From BQJU01 sp964015035 (GTDB lineage: Bacteria > Bacteroidota > Bacteroidia > Chitinophagales > Saprospiraceae): DNA of 64,000 nucleotides. The first letter of the stretch is position 1; each line of letters begins with the position of its first letter. A model generated the notes under the pieces. The model was given only the letters and a program-made list of their open reading frames with translations, did not search any database and was not told where the DNA came from. Position numbers and translations under genes: made by a program. The stretch is taken from NCBI GenBank assembly GCA_964015035.1, contig CAXHCA010000013.1, positions 10,349 through 74,348 on the forward strand. The letters are read 5' to 3'. This document shows positions 10,208 to 18,754 of the stretch, piece after piece.

Positions 10208-13200
10208 TCACGCAAAGATGAAATCTGACAAAGACAGGGTGCTCATATAGTTGCCGTCGAGGTAGAATTCGAAATCGGAGCCATGGTCGTCGCGGATATA
10301 GGTGCGGTCGCTGGCGGAGCTGTAATGGATGCGTAATTCTCCTGGTGCGGCCGAGCCGAATTGAATGCCCTGAAAGGCCAGGGCGGTGAGGTCAATCTTA
10401 TCGGTGCCAACTTCAAAATCGGTAATGCGGTCATAGCCGCTGCCGCTACGGACACTGTCGGAGAGGTGGGAGAATCGGAACACATCGGCTCCGCTACCGC
10501 CGGTCATGACATCGCGCTCGGCCCCGCCATCGAGGTAATCATCCCCGGCTTCACCGTAAAGCACATCCTCTCCGTCCAGACCATGGATCGCATCATTGGC
10601 GGCGGAGGCGGTCATGTTATCGTCACTGTTGGTTCCGATCAGCTGGGCGGTTTGATTGCCAAAGATAAAATCCGCATTGCTGAGGCTTGCGGTATAATCC
10701 CCCTCCAGATAGATTTCAAAATCCAGCTGGTCGCTGCGGATATAGGTGCGGTTTGACGCACTGCTATAGGCGGCGCGTAATTCAGTGGCCTCGGTGCTGC
10801 CGCCATCATCATCCAGCCCGCTAAAGCCGAGGCCGGTCAGGTCGATGCGGTCCATTGCGGTTTCAAAATCAGTGATGCCATCATAGGCGTTATTATAAGC
10901 GCCATTATCATCAAGGCTGTCGAGCAGGCTGGTGAAACGAAAATGGTCGCTTCCGGCCCCGCCGGTGAGCTGATCCGCGGCGCTGCCGCCATTGAGCGTG
11001 TCTTGCCCCAGACCGCCATTGAGGCTATCTTCTGCGCCAAAACCCAGCATGTAATCCGGACGATCAAAGCCGAAAAAGTCATCCTGGCCGCTGGTGCCCA
11101 CTTCCCAATGCGTGCCGTTATCGAAAATAAAATCGGCTTCGGAGATGCTGCCGGCATAGTCGCCATCGAGATAAAGGGAGAAATCGCTTTGGTAATTGAT
11201 GAAATAGGTGCGGTCGGAGTTACTGCTGTACAGAATGCGCAGTTCATTGCTTTGGGTGGAGCTGCCGGTCACCAGACTATCAAAGCCCAGCCCGCGCAGG
11301 TCGAGAATATCTTCGCCCTGGCTAAAATCGGTGATCCGGTCGAAGAAGGCTCCGGTATAGAGGCTATGAGTAAGATCGGAAAATACAAAGGCATCGTGCC
11401 CGCTGCCACCGGTTAACTTATCTTCTCCGGCCTGACCGTTTAAAATATCATTTCCGTCGCCGCCCTGGAGAGTATCGTCGCTCGCCCCACCCAGCAGGGT
11501 ATCATCCCCTTCCAGAGCGGTAATGGTTTCGGCATTGGCGCTACCGGTCAGGAGATCGTCTGCGGAAGTGCCTTGCAGTGTTGTCACTGCCGGAATTGCA
11601 AAAATGAAATCACCGGCCGATAAGCTGGTGCTTAAATTGCCCGAAAGCGACAAATGAAAGAAGTTCTGATCGCTATGAATGGCGGTTTGGTCGGAAGCGC
11701 TGTCATAGGTAATGCGTAATTCACCGGCCTGCGTTGCCCCGCCATTGCTATCGAGCGAAAGAAAGCCCAGAGCGGAAACATCAATTTTATCGGTACCGGT
11801 TTCAAAATCGGTAATGAGATCGTCCTGGTCATTAAAGCTGCCATCATCATCGAGACTATGGGAAATATCGCTGAAACGGAAATGGTCGGCCCCGCTACCG
11901 CCGGTCAGTTCATCTTTTCCGGCCCCGCCATTGAGCGTATCGGAGGCATCGCCGCCCGAAAGCGTGTCATCGCCGAGATTGCCGTCCAGATCATTGGCCA
12001 GGTTATTGCCGATCAGCAGATCATGGCCGCGCGCGCCGAAGATCCCTTCAATCCCGATGATGGTTTCGGGCGTGTAACCGGCCACCCCGACCTGCCCGTT
12101 GACCAGATCGAAGGTCCAGTTGGCGGAAGAATAGTCGAAAGCAGCGATATCGAGCCCGTCGCCACCGTCGAAGCTGTCTTGCCCGGAGCCGCCCTCCAGC
12201 GTGTCGTTACCGGCACCGCCGACCAGGCTGTCAGCGCCATTGCCGCCCCGGAACCAGTTATCTTCTGCACCGCCGATCATCGTATCATCGCTGGATGAGC
12301 CGATGATGCCTTCGATATTCAGGATAATCTCCGGCGTGTAACCGGGGACACCGGCCGTGCCATTGGGAAGATCGAACAGCCAGTTAAAGGCCGCCAGCAC
12401 GGAATAGCTGAAATCGACCACATCGAAGCCATCGCCACCATCGAAGCTATCCTGCCCGGAACCGGCAATCAGCATATCATCGCCGCTGCCGCCGATCAGC
12501 GAATCGGCCCCATCGCCTCCATTGAGATAATCGTCGCCGTCACCGCCCATTAATGTGTCGTTTCCATCCTCTCCGTTAAGGGTGTCATTACCACTGCCAC
12601 CGTCAACGCTGTCGTTACCGGCCCCGGCATCGACCACGTCATTACGGTCACCGGCCGCGACCGTGTCATTACCCGAACCTAGGGAGAGCAGGTCATTGCC
12701 GCCGGTACCGGTTACGTTATCATCGCCTGCATTGCCATTTTCGGGAGTGTCATCCGCGCCGCCGCTATTTTGTGAGGCATTGCCTCCAAAATTGAACTTC
12801 CAGCTGTGATTGGTGGTATCAAAGGCAATTTTTCCGTCATCAATCAGGCTTTTCAGGCTTTGCGAGGTAATGGCACTGTCAATATCCTCCAATTCGATGC
12901 GCATGCGATTATTGACGATGGAGGTTTGCGTTGAGGAATCGTAGCTGACGGCCTGATTGATAACGATGTAGGGATTGGCACCCCAATTCAGGAAAACGCC
13001 GACATTGGTGAGGTCTTCCTGAGAGCCGGTGACGATTCCGGCGTATTTTGCATCGGTATTAATCCGGAAATAGTCCATGCCCGGCGTGTCATTGGCCATG
13101 GTGATATCTTCGTAACGCATCTTTTCCGGAGTGATATCATCATTAAAATCACGCCCCAACCAGTTGATGGGGCTTCCGGCAGCCGTGGACTGCACCAGCC

Positions 13201-14482
13201 CGCGATCCTGTAGAATTTTCATTTCGGCATAGATGATATCGCTAATACCTTCATGTTGCGGACCCAGCGCGTTGGCACCGGTGATTTCGCGGAAATGATA
13301 GCTTGAGGCAGGCAGTCCGTTAAATTCGAGATTAAATACCCCATCGCTGTCTTTCAGGCTGATGGTGTTGAATTGCCCGACCGGAACGGTACCGCTTTCC
13401 TGGAAATCGTAATCCTCCCGGTTAAAGACGTAATGATCCAGCCCGGCACCGCCTTCCAGCGTGGCATCGCCAGTCCCGGCGCGCAGAACATCATCGCCTG
13501 CGCCGCCGATCAGATGGTCATTGCCGTCGCCGCCGGTAAGACTATCGTCGCCGTTGCCACCATCAACAATATCGTCACCATCTCCCGCAACAACAAAGTC
13601 ATTACCATCTCCCATATGGAAAAGCTGGTCATCAGTGGAAAAACTGACTTTGGAGTCATTACCTGAAGATCCCAATATTAAATCATCGGTCAGAACATAT
13701 TCTGCCAGATCAACGGCATTAATGCCATAAATGCCATTAATCAGATCGAGTGAATCATCCACGGCAGCTGTAATGGTCGCCTGAGCGTTTGAATAGCTGG
13801 CTGCACTATAAGCACCCCATAATAGCTCAAAGCTTTCTGAACCGAACAGATAAGCTCCCACTCCTACATTAAAGAAGGTAGCCGGCACAAAGCTAAGTGC
13901 GCCCATATCGCTAAGCACTTCATAGCTTACTTCAATAGTTGACAGCAAATCATAGGCATCAGAGCCATCGCCGATGATATTGGTGGTGTAGGGCGCAGAA
14001 TAGTTAAGAAAAAGCAACGCTGGATTGCCCGCCCAGCCACTCGGGTCGTTGTTTAACAGGCCCTGTGCCACAATGTTTACATCGTCACCAGCAAGCAAAC
14101 TTATATTAGGTAATGCTTCATCAGCTAACACTCTGTCAATGACATCTAGGGAAATACCGTCTGAAGCTTTATCGAGCTCCAAATCGGTTAGAGGATTACC
14201 AAATCGCAATTCCGCCTGTTTGCTATTATAGCTTCGAATGAACTCGGATTGATCGCCAACTTCTTTATTGACATCAATCACCCCCTGCAGCCAAATTTTG
14301 GTGATTTGTTCATCATTGGTTAGCGTATTAGAGGTCTCATAATCTTCAATGTAGGTCATGAGCAATTCATACATCTCATAGTAATTCAGGCTTTGCGAAT
14401 AGCTGCCGTCATTTGTCGTGGGGAAAGTATTACGTAGAGTTTGTAAATCAGCTTTTTGTGTCGTTGTTAAGGTGAATGCCAT
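10208..14482 (-). CDS. RTX-type calcium-binding protein with four serralysin-like C-terminal modules
   Basis: 1424 aa, no Sec signal. Residues 1-280 are unique and mostly helical. RTX nonapeptides (GGxGxDxLx) occur in blocks at about 283-345 and 575-865 and again between the modules. From about 867 to the C-terminus there are four copies of a module resembling the M10 serralysin C-terminal domain, each with a core such as DRITDFEVGTDKIDL and closing with DFIF. Such proteins leave Gram-negative cells by type I secretion, using the uncleaved C-terminus, and fold on binding calcium outside. No zinc-protease motif is visible, so it is an RTX adhesin or toxin scaffold, not an obvious protease. No type I secretion genes are in the window. 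It is the last gene of a five-gene operon. Confidence 0.85.
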   Translation of the reverse strand: MAFTLTTTQKADLQTLRNTFPTTNDGSYSQSLNYYEMYELLMTYIEDYETSNTLTNDEQITKIWLQGVIDVNKEVGDQSEFIRSYNSKQAELRFGNPLTDLELDKASDGISLDVIDRVLADEALPNISLLAGDDVNIVAQGLLNNDPSGWAGNPALLFLNYSAPYTTNIIGDGSDAYDLLSTIEVSYEVLSDMGALSFVPATFFNVGVGAYLFGSESFELLWGAYSAASYSNAQATITAAVDDSLDLINGIYGINAVDLAEYVLTDDLILGSSGNDSKVSFSTDDQLFHMGDGNDFVVAGDGDDIVDGGNGDDSLTGGDGNDHLIGGAGDDVLRAGTGDATLEGGAGLDHYVFNREDYDFQESGTVPVGQFNTISLKDSDGVFNLEFNGLPASSYHFREITGANALGPQHEGISDIIYAEMKILQDRGLVQSTAAGSPINWLGRDFNDDITPEKMRYEDITMANDTPGMDYFRINTDAKYAGIVTGSQEDLTNVGVFLNWGANPYIVINQAVSYDSSTQTSIVNNRMRIELEDIDSAITSQSLKSLIDDGKIAFDTTNHSWKFNFGGNASQNSGGADDTPENGNAGDDNVTGTGGNDLLSLGSGNDTVAAGDRNDVVDAGAGNDSVDGGSGNDTLNGEDGNDTLMGGDGDDYLNGGDGADSLIGGSGDDMLIAGSGQDSFDGGDGFDVVDFSYSVLAAFNWLFDLPNGTAGVPGYTPEIILNIEGIIGSSSDDTMIGGAEDNWFRGGNGADSLVGGAGNDTLEGGSGQDSFDGGDGLDIAAFDYSSANWTFDLVNGQVGVAGYTPETIIGIEGIFGARGHDLLIGNNLANDLDGNLGDDTLSGGDASDTLNGGAGKDELTGGSGADHFRFSDISHSLDDDGSFNDQDDLITDFETGTDKIDVSALGFLSLDSNGGATQAGELRITYDSASDQTAIHSDQNFFHLSLSGNLSTSLSAGDFIFAIPAVTTLQGTSADDLLTGSANAETITALEGDDTLLGGASDDTLQGGDGNDILNGQAGEDKLTGGSGHDAFVFSDLTHSLYTGAFFDRITDFSQGEDILDLRGLGFDSLVTGSSTQSNELRILYSSNSDRTYFINYQSDFSLYLDGDYAGSISEADFIFDNGTHWEVGTSGQDDFFGFDRPDYMLGFGAEDSLNGGLGQDTLNGGSAADQLTGGAGSDHFRFTSLLDSLDDNGAYNNAYDGITDFETAMDRIDLTGLGFSGLDDDGGSTEATELRAAYSSASNRTYIRSDQLDFEIYLEGDYTASLSNADFIFGNQTAQLIGTNSDDNMTASAANDAIHGLDGEDVLYGEAGDDYLDGGAERDVMTGGSGADVFRFSHLSDSVRSGSGYDRITDFEVGTDKIDLTALAFQGIQFGSAAPGELRIHYSSASDRTYIRDDHGSDFEFYLDGNYMSTLSLSDFIFA

Positions 14483-14494
14483 CAGATTACCTGC

Positions 14495-15133
14495 CTAGTT
14501 CTTAATTTCGTATTTTTGGATTTCTTTCAGTACAAGTTGCACTGTTTGGTCAATCTTATCGGGGGGATAAATGCCGCCTCTAAATGTGAGACCTATATAC
14601 TTTTCTTCAGTGTACAATTGGTAATTACAGGATGACCAGGTTCTAGCGTGCTCTCTGTTAAATGGCTCTACTGGTGCCTTACATTCTTTGAGTAGAGATA
14701 TTTTATCATTTGGGTAAATATTATCTGACGGGTTTCTGTTCCTGCGGTAGTCAATATCCGCAATATGTAAATAAATTGATTTAACATAGCATTCTTTTTT
14801 ATCTGAACACTTTAATGGAATTGCCTTTATATCCAGGGAATCGAGCTTCCAATATACATCTCCTGGCTTTTGACAGGCAGAATATCCAAAAGCAGTCGTA
14901 CCATGATCATTATGGCGAGTATCGCTTACACTACTTCCACGCATTGATCTAACCATCTCTCGAGGAAATTCATATCTTTTCCCTCCAATCTCAACCCGTA
15001 ACTTATCACTTGCGAAGCATTGTGGGTCAACCTCTGGTCGGTCACCCATGGCATGAGTCAAGAATGAGAAAAATATTACAAAAAACGCAATAGAAGTATC
15101 GCGCAGGGTTTGGAACGTTAAAGTGAATGCCAC
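14495..15133 (-). CDS. Exported Cys-rich protein, paralog 1 of a tandem triplet
   Basis: 212 aa, GTG start at 15133. The N-terminal hydrophobic segment (IAFFVIFFSFLTHAMG) looks like a signal peptide. The next 35 residues (GDRPEVDPQCF to YEFPREMVRSMRG) and the last 35 (GGIYPPDKIDQTVQLVL to EIKN) are nearly identical in all three paralogs, while the central 110 residues diverge except for several Cys. I do not recognise the family. It ends 12 nt before the RTX start; the spacer GCAGGTAATCTG supplies a Shine-Dalgarno-like AGGT. Co-transcription with the RTX gene suggests a linked role (chaperone, inhibitor or partner), which is inference only. Confidence 0.72.
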   Translation of the reverse strand: MAFTLTFQTLRDTSIAFFVIFFSFLTHAMGDRPEVDPQCFASDKLRVEIGGKRYEFPREMVRSMRGSSVSDTRHNDHGTTAFGYSACQKPGDVYWKLDSLDIKAIPLKCSDKKECYVKSIYLHIADIDYRRNRNPSDNIYPNDKISLLKECKAPVEPFNREHARTWSSCNYQLYTEEKYIGLTFRGGIYPPDKIDQTVQLVLKEIQKYEIKN

Positions 15134-15145
15134 GAGATTACCTGC

Positions 15146-15778
15146 CTAGTTCTTAATTTCGTGTTTTTGGACTTCTCTGAGTGCAATTTGCACCGTTTGG
15201 TCAATTTTTTCAGGTGGATAGAGGCCAGAATAAAATTTTATCACTACAAACAAGTCATCATTTCTAAAATAATAGTCGCAAAATAATCCGTATGATTTAG
15301 AAGCGAATTTTTTATTGGTCTTAGTGCAATCCTTGATGAGACTTGACGTATTATTCGGAGTTCTTTCAGAATGATTCGTATTTGTGAAAGAACTTTGGTT
15401 GTATAATCTCAAAAAGACTTTGGATGCATTGCAATCTTTTTTGCTGACGCATTTTCTGGGAACAATATCTAAGCTTACAGAATCTAACTTCCAGAGATCA
15501 TCCTCTGGCTTTTGACAGGCTTTGCTGCCTTCTACTGCATTAATTTTCTTGTAATGAGGATTAGCATGAACGATGTTTTTGCCACTCATGGAGCGCACCA
15601 TTTTACGTGGAAATTCATATTTCTCGCCGCCAATCTCAACGCGGAGCTTGTCACTCACAAAGCATTGTGGGTCAACCTCTGGTCGGTCACCCATGGCATG
15701 GGTCGAGAATGAGAAAAATATTACAAAAAACGCAATGAAAGTATCGCGCAGGATTTGTAACGTTAGAGTGAATGCCAC
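15146..15778 (-). CDS. Exported Cys-rich protein, paralog 2 of a tandem triplet
   Basis: 210 aa, GTG start at 15778, with the same 12-nt spacing to the next gene as its neighbours. The export signal and flanks match paralogs 1 and 3, but the core is the most divergent of the three (for example VFLRLYNQSSF and LFVVIKFYSGLYPPEK). Conserved features are ACQKP, WKLDS, a KC...KKDC pair and a late CDY. The first codons read MAFTLT, as in the RTX gene and paralog 1 but not paralog 3, so the duplication unit included the start of the RTX gene. Function unknown. Confidence 0.72.
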   Translation of the reverse strand: MAFTLTLQILRDTFIAFFVIFFSFSTHAMGDRPEVDPQCFVSDKLRVEIGGEKYEFPRKMVRSMSGKNIVHANPHYKKINAVEGSKACQKPEDDLWKLDSVSLDIVPRKCVSKKDCNASKVFLRLYNQSSFTNTNHSERTPNNTSSLIKDCTKTNKKFASKSYGLFCDYYFRNDDLFVVIKFYSGLYPPEKIDQTVQIALREVQKHEIKN

Positions 15779-15790
15779 GAGATTACCTGC

Positions 15791-16444
15791 CTAGTTCTTA
15801 ATTTCGTATTTTTGGATTTCTTTCAGTACAAGTTGCACTGTTTGGTCAATTTTTTCAGGTGGATAGATACCACCTCTAAACCTGACTCTCATGTAAATCT
15901 GTGATGTCTCAAAAGCATAATCACAAGCAGACCACACTTTCCTATGCCATTCGTTGTAGGGTTCGCGAGGCGGTACGCACTTAGCAAGCAACTCCTCTTT
16001 ATTATTTGTAAAAACACTCCCTTCTATACCCATGCTCTTGCTGTATTTAACATCATGAATATCAAGAGAAATTCTATTCTCATTGCAATCTTTTTTGTCA
16101 GTGCATTCTTTTGGAACAATATGCAATATTAAGGAATCTAACTTCCAGATGTTGTCTTCTGGTTTTTGACAGGCAGTATCTCCTGCTGCACTTTTACTGC
16201 CATCGTTATAAGGAACGTCAACCACATTATCACCACGCATCGAAATAACCATTTTACGTGGAAATTCATATTTCTCGTCGCCAATCTCAACGCGTAGCTT
16301 ATCACTTGCGAAGCATTGTGGGTCAACCTCTGGTCGGTCACCCATGGCATGAGTCGAGAATGAGAAAAATATTACAAAAAACGTACTGGAAGTGCCGCGC
16401 AGGGTTTGAAGCCCTGTTTGTCGAGTGCTGCTATTTATTACCAT
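15791..16444 (-). CDS. Exported Cys-rich protein, paralog 3 of a tandem triplet
   Basis: 217 aa from ATG 16444. I prefer this start because it overlaps the stop of the upstream gene in the string ATGGTAA, a translational-coupling arrangement; the open frame itself extends to 16561. The hydrophobic segment TFFVIFFSFSTHAMG and both conserved flanks match the other paralogs. Before the hydrophobic part it reads MVINSSTRQTGLQTLRGT, which differs from the MAFTLT start of paralogs 1 and 2 and may be the ancestral form. Function unknown. Confidence 0.72.
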   Translation of the reverse strand: MVINSSTRQTGLQTLRGTSSTFFVIFFSFSTHAMGDRPEVDPQCFASDKLRVEIGDEKYEFPRKMVISMRGDNVVDVPYNDGSKSAAGDTACQKPEDNIWKLDSLILHIVPKECTDKKDCNENRISLDIHDVKYSKSMGIEGSVFTNNKEELLAKCVPPREPYNEWHRKVWSACDYAFETSQIYMRVRFRGGIYPPEKIDQTVQLVLKEIQKYEIKN

Positions 16445-16938
16445 CTGCGCGCTCTCCAGTTTTGTTTGGTTGGCCAGAATCCGGAGATATCCGGCCCCTG
16501 GGCAATATCTGATTTCACCGGTTGAAACATTGCGGTTTGGAAGCCTGGGGCTTTCATCCACGCTTTCATATCCTTCGGGGTAGCGTAACTACTGGCAATG
16601 CGAAACAGACCGATCTCGGCATCTTCATTAGTGTCGATTTTCTCCCAATCAATCATTGTCAGGCTTGGGTTCTTCAGGTCGCGGGATTTTTTCGGTAGGC
16701 AATTTCGTACCGAAGAATATTCCTTATTACCGGAACGGTAGATTAACTGCCATTTTTTCTCATGCTTCTCGTGATGGTTTTGATTGACCCTCCAGCCCTG
16801 AAATAAAAGAGGGTGGGTTTCCTCTGTGGCCAGATGTATGACTTTTCCGGCACTGTCCTGATAAGAGGTAAAGCTTGTGTCATCGGCCGCCTGAGCGGTG
16901 TAACCCACAAGAAATAAAGCCAGGACATACCAGTACAT
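16438..16938 (-). CDS. Exported protein of unknown function, first gene of the RTX operon
   Basis: 166 aa. Signal peptide at about residues 1-18 (MYWYVLALFLVGYTAQA). The mature part is basic and Trp-rich, with no motif I recognise. Its TAA stop lies inside the start region of paralog 3, and all following genes are 12 nt apart, so this is the promoter-proximal gene of the operon that ends with the RTX protein. It shares no obvious sequence with the three paralogs. Confidence 0.65.
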   Translation of the reverse strand: MYWYVLALFLVGYTAQAADDTSFTSYQDSAGKVIHLATEETHPLLFQGWRVNQNHHEKHEKKWQLIYRSGNKEYSSVRNCLPKKSRDLKNPSLTMIDWEKIDTNEDAEIGLFRIASSYATPKDMKAWMKAPGFQTAMFQPVKSDIAQGPDISGFWPTKQNWRARRW

Positions 16939-17152
16939 TATGATTGCTTAGCATATTGCAACCTATGCGGCAAGGAATGTCGCTATCTCTTTTAGGTTGT
17001 CTGGTTTGTTTTTTGGTTGAATACTTTCTGCGGAAAGCCCTCAAACCTAATTCGTCGCGACGAGCGACACCGTAAAAGAAGATTTTCGCAAGCCGCTTTC
17101 GCCCGCCGCCAGGCGGGCCGCGCGCAGCGCAGCAAAATAGTGACAAGGCCGG

Positions 17153-17193
17153 TGAAAAGAAAAGGGGAGGGACGGGATGGCCCGTTTCCCTCC
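17153..17193 (-). terminator. Intrinsic terminator downstream of ardC
   Basis: On the minus strand, just after the ardC stop, GGAGGG and ACGGG pair with CCCGT and CCCTCC around an ATGG loop (plus coordinates 17166-17193, two-base bulge). The stem is followed by CCTTTTCTTTT. This is a good rho-independent terminator. A further GC hairpin (GCCCGCC-GCCA-GGCGGGC, 17101-17118) lies beyond it. Confidence 0.75.
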
Positions 17194-17199
17194 TTCCGA

Positions 17200-18114
17200 T
17201 TAGCTTTCGCGGGAATGATGCAAAAGGTAGTCAACCGCTTTTTGGGCCTGGGCGGCGGCTTTAAAAATCAGTTTGTGATCGGCTTTGAGCACTGACAACC
17301 AGCCTTGCAGATAGGCGGCGTTGTTTTTGGTAACTTCCGGCAGGTTGATGCCGGTATGAGCGCACAGAAAAGAAGCGCCTAATTCCGCGATCATTTCCTC
17401 TTTGGAATAATCGGCCGAGCCAAACGGGTTATGTTTGGTAATGCCTTCGCGGTTGAGACGCGAAGCGTGACCCGTGGCATGGATTAATTCGTGAAACAGC
17501 GTGCTGTAATATTCCTGCGGGGTTTCAAACTGGCGGATATCCGGCATATTGAGTTTATCCGTTATCGGATGGTAATAGGCAGCGTTGGCATCTTCAAACA
17601 CCCATTGCGGCGGCTGGGGAATTTGGGCGATAAACTGCTCGCAGCGTTCTATTTTCTCATGGTCCTGTAAGGCAACTTCCGTGATTTCTATTTCGATGCC
17701 CTCAATATCTTCGATATTGAAGACGCAAAATGACTTCAAAAAGGAAATGCGGTGCGTTTCTTCTCCCATCCCATTTAGGGCTTCCACCTCCTGCGCGGTG
17801 AGTGAATGACCGTTCTCATCCTTGTGATAGGTTTTGAAAAAATAGACACGCGCCGCTTTAGCGCCTTTGCGAATCTGACCGCCTTTGGCTTTGATCTGTC
17901 GGAAGCTCATAAAATAGGGGATGGGATGCGGGGTGAGGTTCATTAGTAGGGCATTGATGCCGCTATAAATATGCCCTGTGGCATAATTTCGGGCCATTCC
18001 GTAACGGCTCCAGCTGCACCGCCAAGGGGCAACGCCTTGCTCCAGCAGGGCAATAATCTGTGATGTTACTTCCTGATATAAATCACGCTTGGTGGTTTGG
18101 TGTGTTTTTTCCAT
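17200..18114 (-). CDS. ardC: ArdC-type antirestriction protein (ssDNA-binding domain plus zincin)
   Basis: 304 aa. The N-terminal half (YQEVTSQIIALLEQGVAPW, NYATGHIYSGINALLM, IRKGAKAARVYF) is the ArdC N-terminal ssDNA-binding domain. The C-terminal half is a zincin-like polyvalent protein domain with FHELIHATGHASRLNR near residues 206-216 and EEMIAELGASFLC completing the zinc site. ArdC proteins shield incoming single-stranded plasmid DNA from host restriction during conjugation, and the length fits the family. The start is preceded by AAGGA eight bases upstream. A leader with a large inverted repeat, parts of which recur before ssb and another gene, lies just upstream. It is typical of a plasmid leading region. 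Confidence 0.92.
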   Translation of the reverse strand: MEKTHQTTKRDLYQEVTSQIIALLEQGVAPWRCSWSRYGMARNYATGHIYSGINALLMNLTPHPIPYFMSFRQIKAKGGQIRKGAKAARVYFFKTYHKDENGHSLTAQEVEALNGMGEETHRISFLKSFCVFNIEDIEGIEIEITEVALQDHEKIERCEQFIAQIPQPPQWVFEDANAAYYHPITDKLNMPDIRQFETPQEYYSTLFHELIHATGHASRLNREGITKHNPFGSADYSKEEMIAELGASFLCAHTGINLPEVTKNNAAYLQGWLSVLKADHKLIFKAAAQAQKAVDYLLHHSRES

Positions 18115-18159
18115 GATTTGATTCCTTTTGAAATAATGAAATAGGAAGGCATAAAGCCC

Positions 18160-18270
18160 GCTTTATCCTTCTGCCCTTTGGCGAAAATGGGGGTGTCATG
18201 ACAAGGGAGGCTCCGCCCGAGGGCAGCCCGTAGGGAGGCGGGGGGATGCCCTTGTCATGGCGGGGGCAAC
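18160..18270 (-). promoter_or_regulatory. Hairpin-rich leader of ardC with elements shared by other plasmid genes
   Basis: An 11-bp perfect inverted repeat (CATGACAAGGG at 18197-18207, CCCTTGTCATG at 18249-18259) encloses a GC-rich loop. The part at 18160-18196 is about 80 percent like 35166-35199, and GCCCTTGTCAT with flanking G-runs (18248 on) recurs at about 36578 before ssb. All three copies lie 5' of minus-strand plasmid genes. This could be a shared operator or a single-stranded-DNA promoter of the Frpo kind used in leading regions; the second idea is inference. Confidence 0.5.
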
Positions 18271-18274
18271 GCCC

Positions 18275-18754
18275 CTACATCAATCCTTCATCGGCGAAGG
18301 AGTAATAGCCGCCTTCCGGCGATAAAATCAGATGGTCGAGAATTGGCAGATCAAGCAATTTCCCGGCTTCGGCAATTTTCTGGGTTAACTCCTGGTCTGC
18401 CTTGGAGGGGCAGAGATTGCCGGAGGGGTGATTATGCGCCAGAATTAAAGCACTGCTGCGGGCTTTCAGCGCGGCGGCAAAAATCATCTTGGCATCGACC
18501 ACCGTTCCCGCCAAACCACCCTGTGAGACCCGGTAACGCCCCATTACCCGGTTGGAACGGTCGAGAAGCAGCACATAGAATTCTTCGCATAGGGCAATCG
18601 TGCCTTCGTCCCAATGGGTTTGCAGGACTTCATAAGCGTGATAGGAACAGCCGATTTGCGGCCGATCAGCGGCCCGGACTTTGCTGCGATAGGTTAATTT
18701 TACTTCACTGACATCGGTGGGAATTGTCTTTTTCATCTTTGTCGAATTTGGCAT
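18275..18754 (-). CDS. RadC-family JAB/MPN-domain protein
   Basis: 159 aa. It holds the JAMM metal-site signature of RadC-like proteins, HNHPSGNLCPSKADQELT near residues 108-125, followed by a second conserved block (LDLPILDHLILSPEGGYYSF). It lacks the helix-hairpin-helix N-terminus of chromosomal RadC, as is usual for the short mobile-element versions. Their biochemical role is unsettled; they are common on plasmids and integrative elements next to antirestriction genes, as here with ardC 160 bp downstream. Translation may start at 18754 or at the Met at 18736; neither has a clear ribosome site. Confidence 0.85.
   Translation of the reverse strand: MPNSTKMKKTIPTDVSEVKLTYRSKVRAADRPQIGCSYHAYEVLQTHWDEGTIALCEEFYVLLLDRSNRVMGRYRVSQGGLAGTVVDAKMIFAAALKARSSALILAHNHPSGNLCPSKADQELTQKIAEAGKLLDLPILDHLILSPEGGYYSFADEGLM

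Noticed and set aside
10243..13730. Many long open frames antisense to the RTX gene
   Set aside because: They mirror the Gly/Asp-rich repeats, have low-complexity Ala/Pro/Ser sequence, and the sense frame is a clear RTX protein.
10208..14482. Serralysin protease activity of the RTX protein
   Set aside because: The C-terminal modules resemble the serralysin secretion domain, but no HExxHxxGxxH zinc site is present in the protein.
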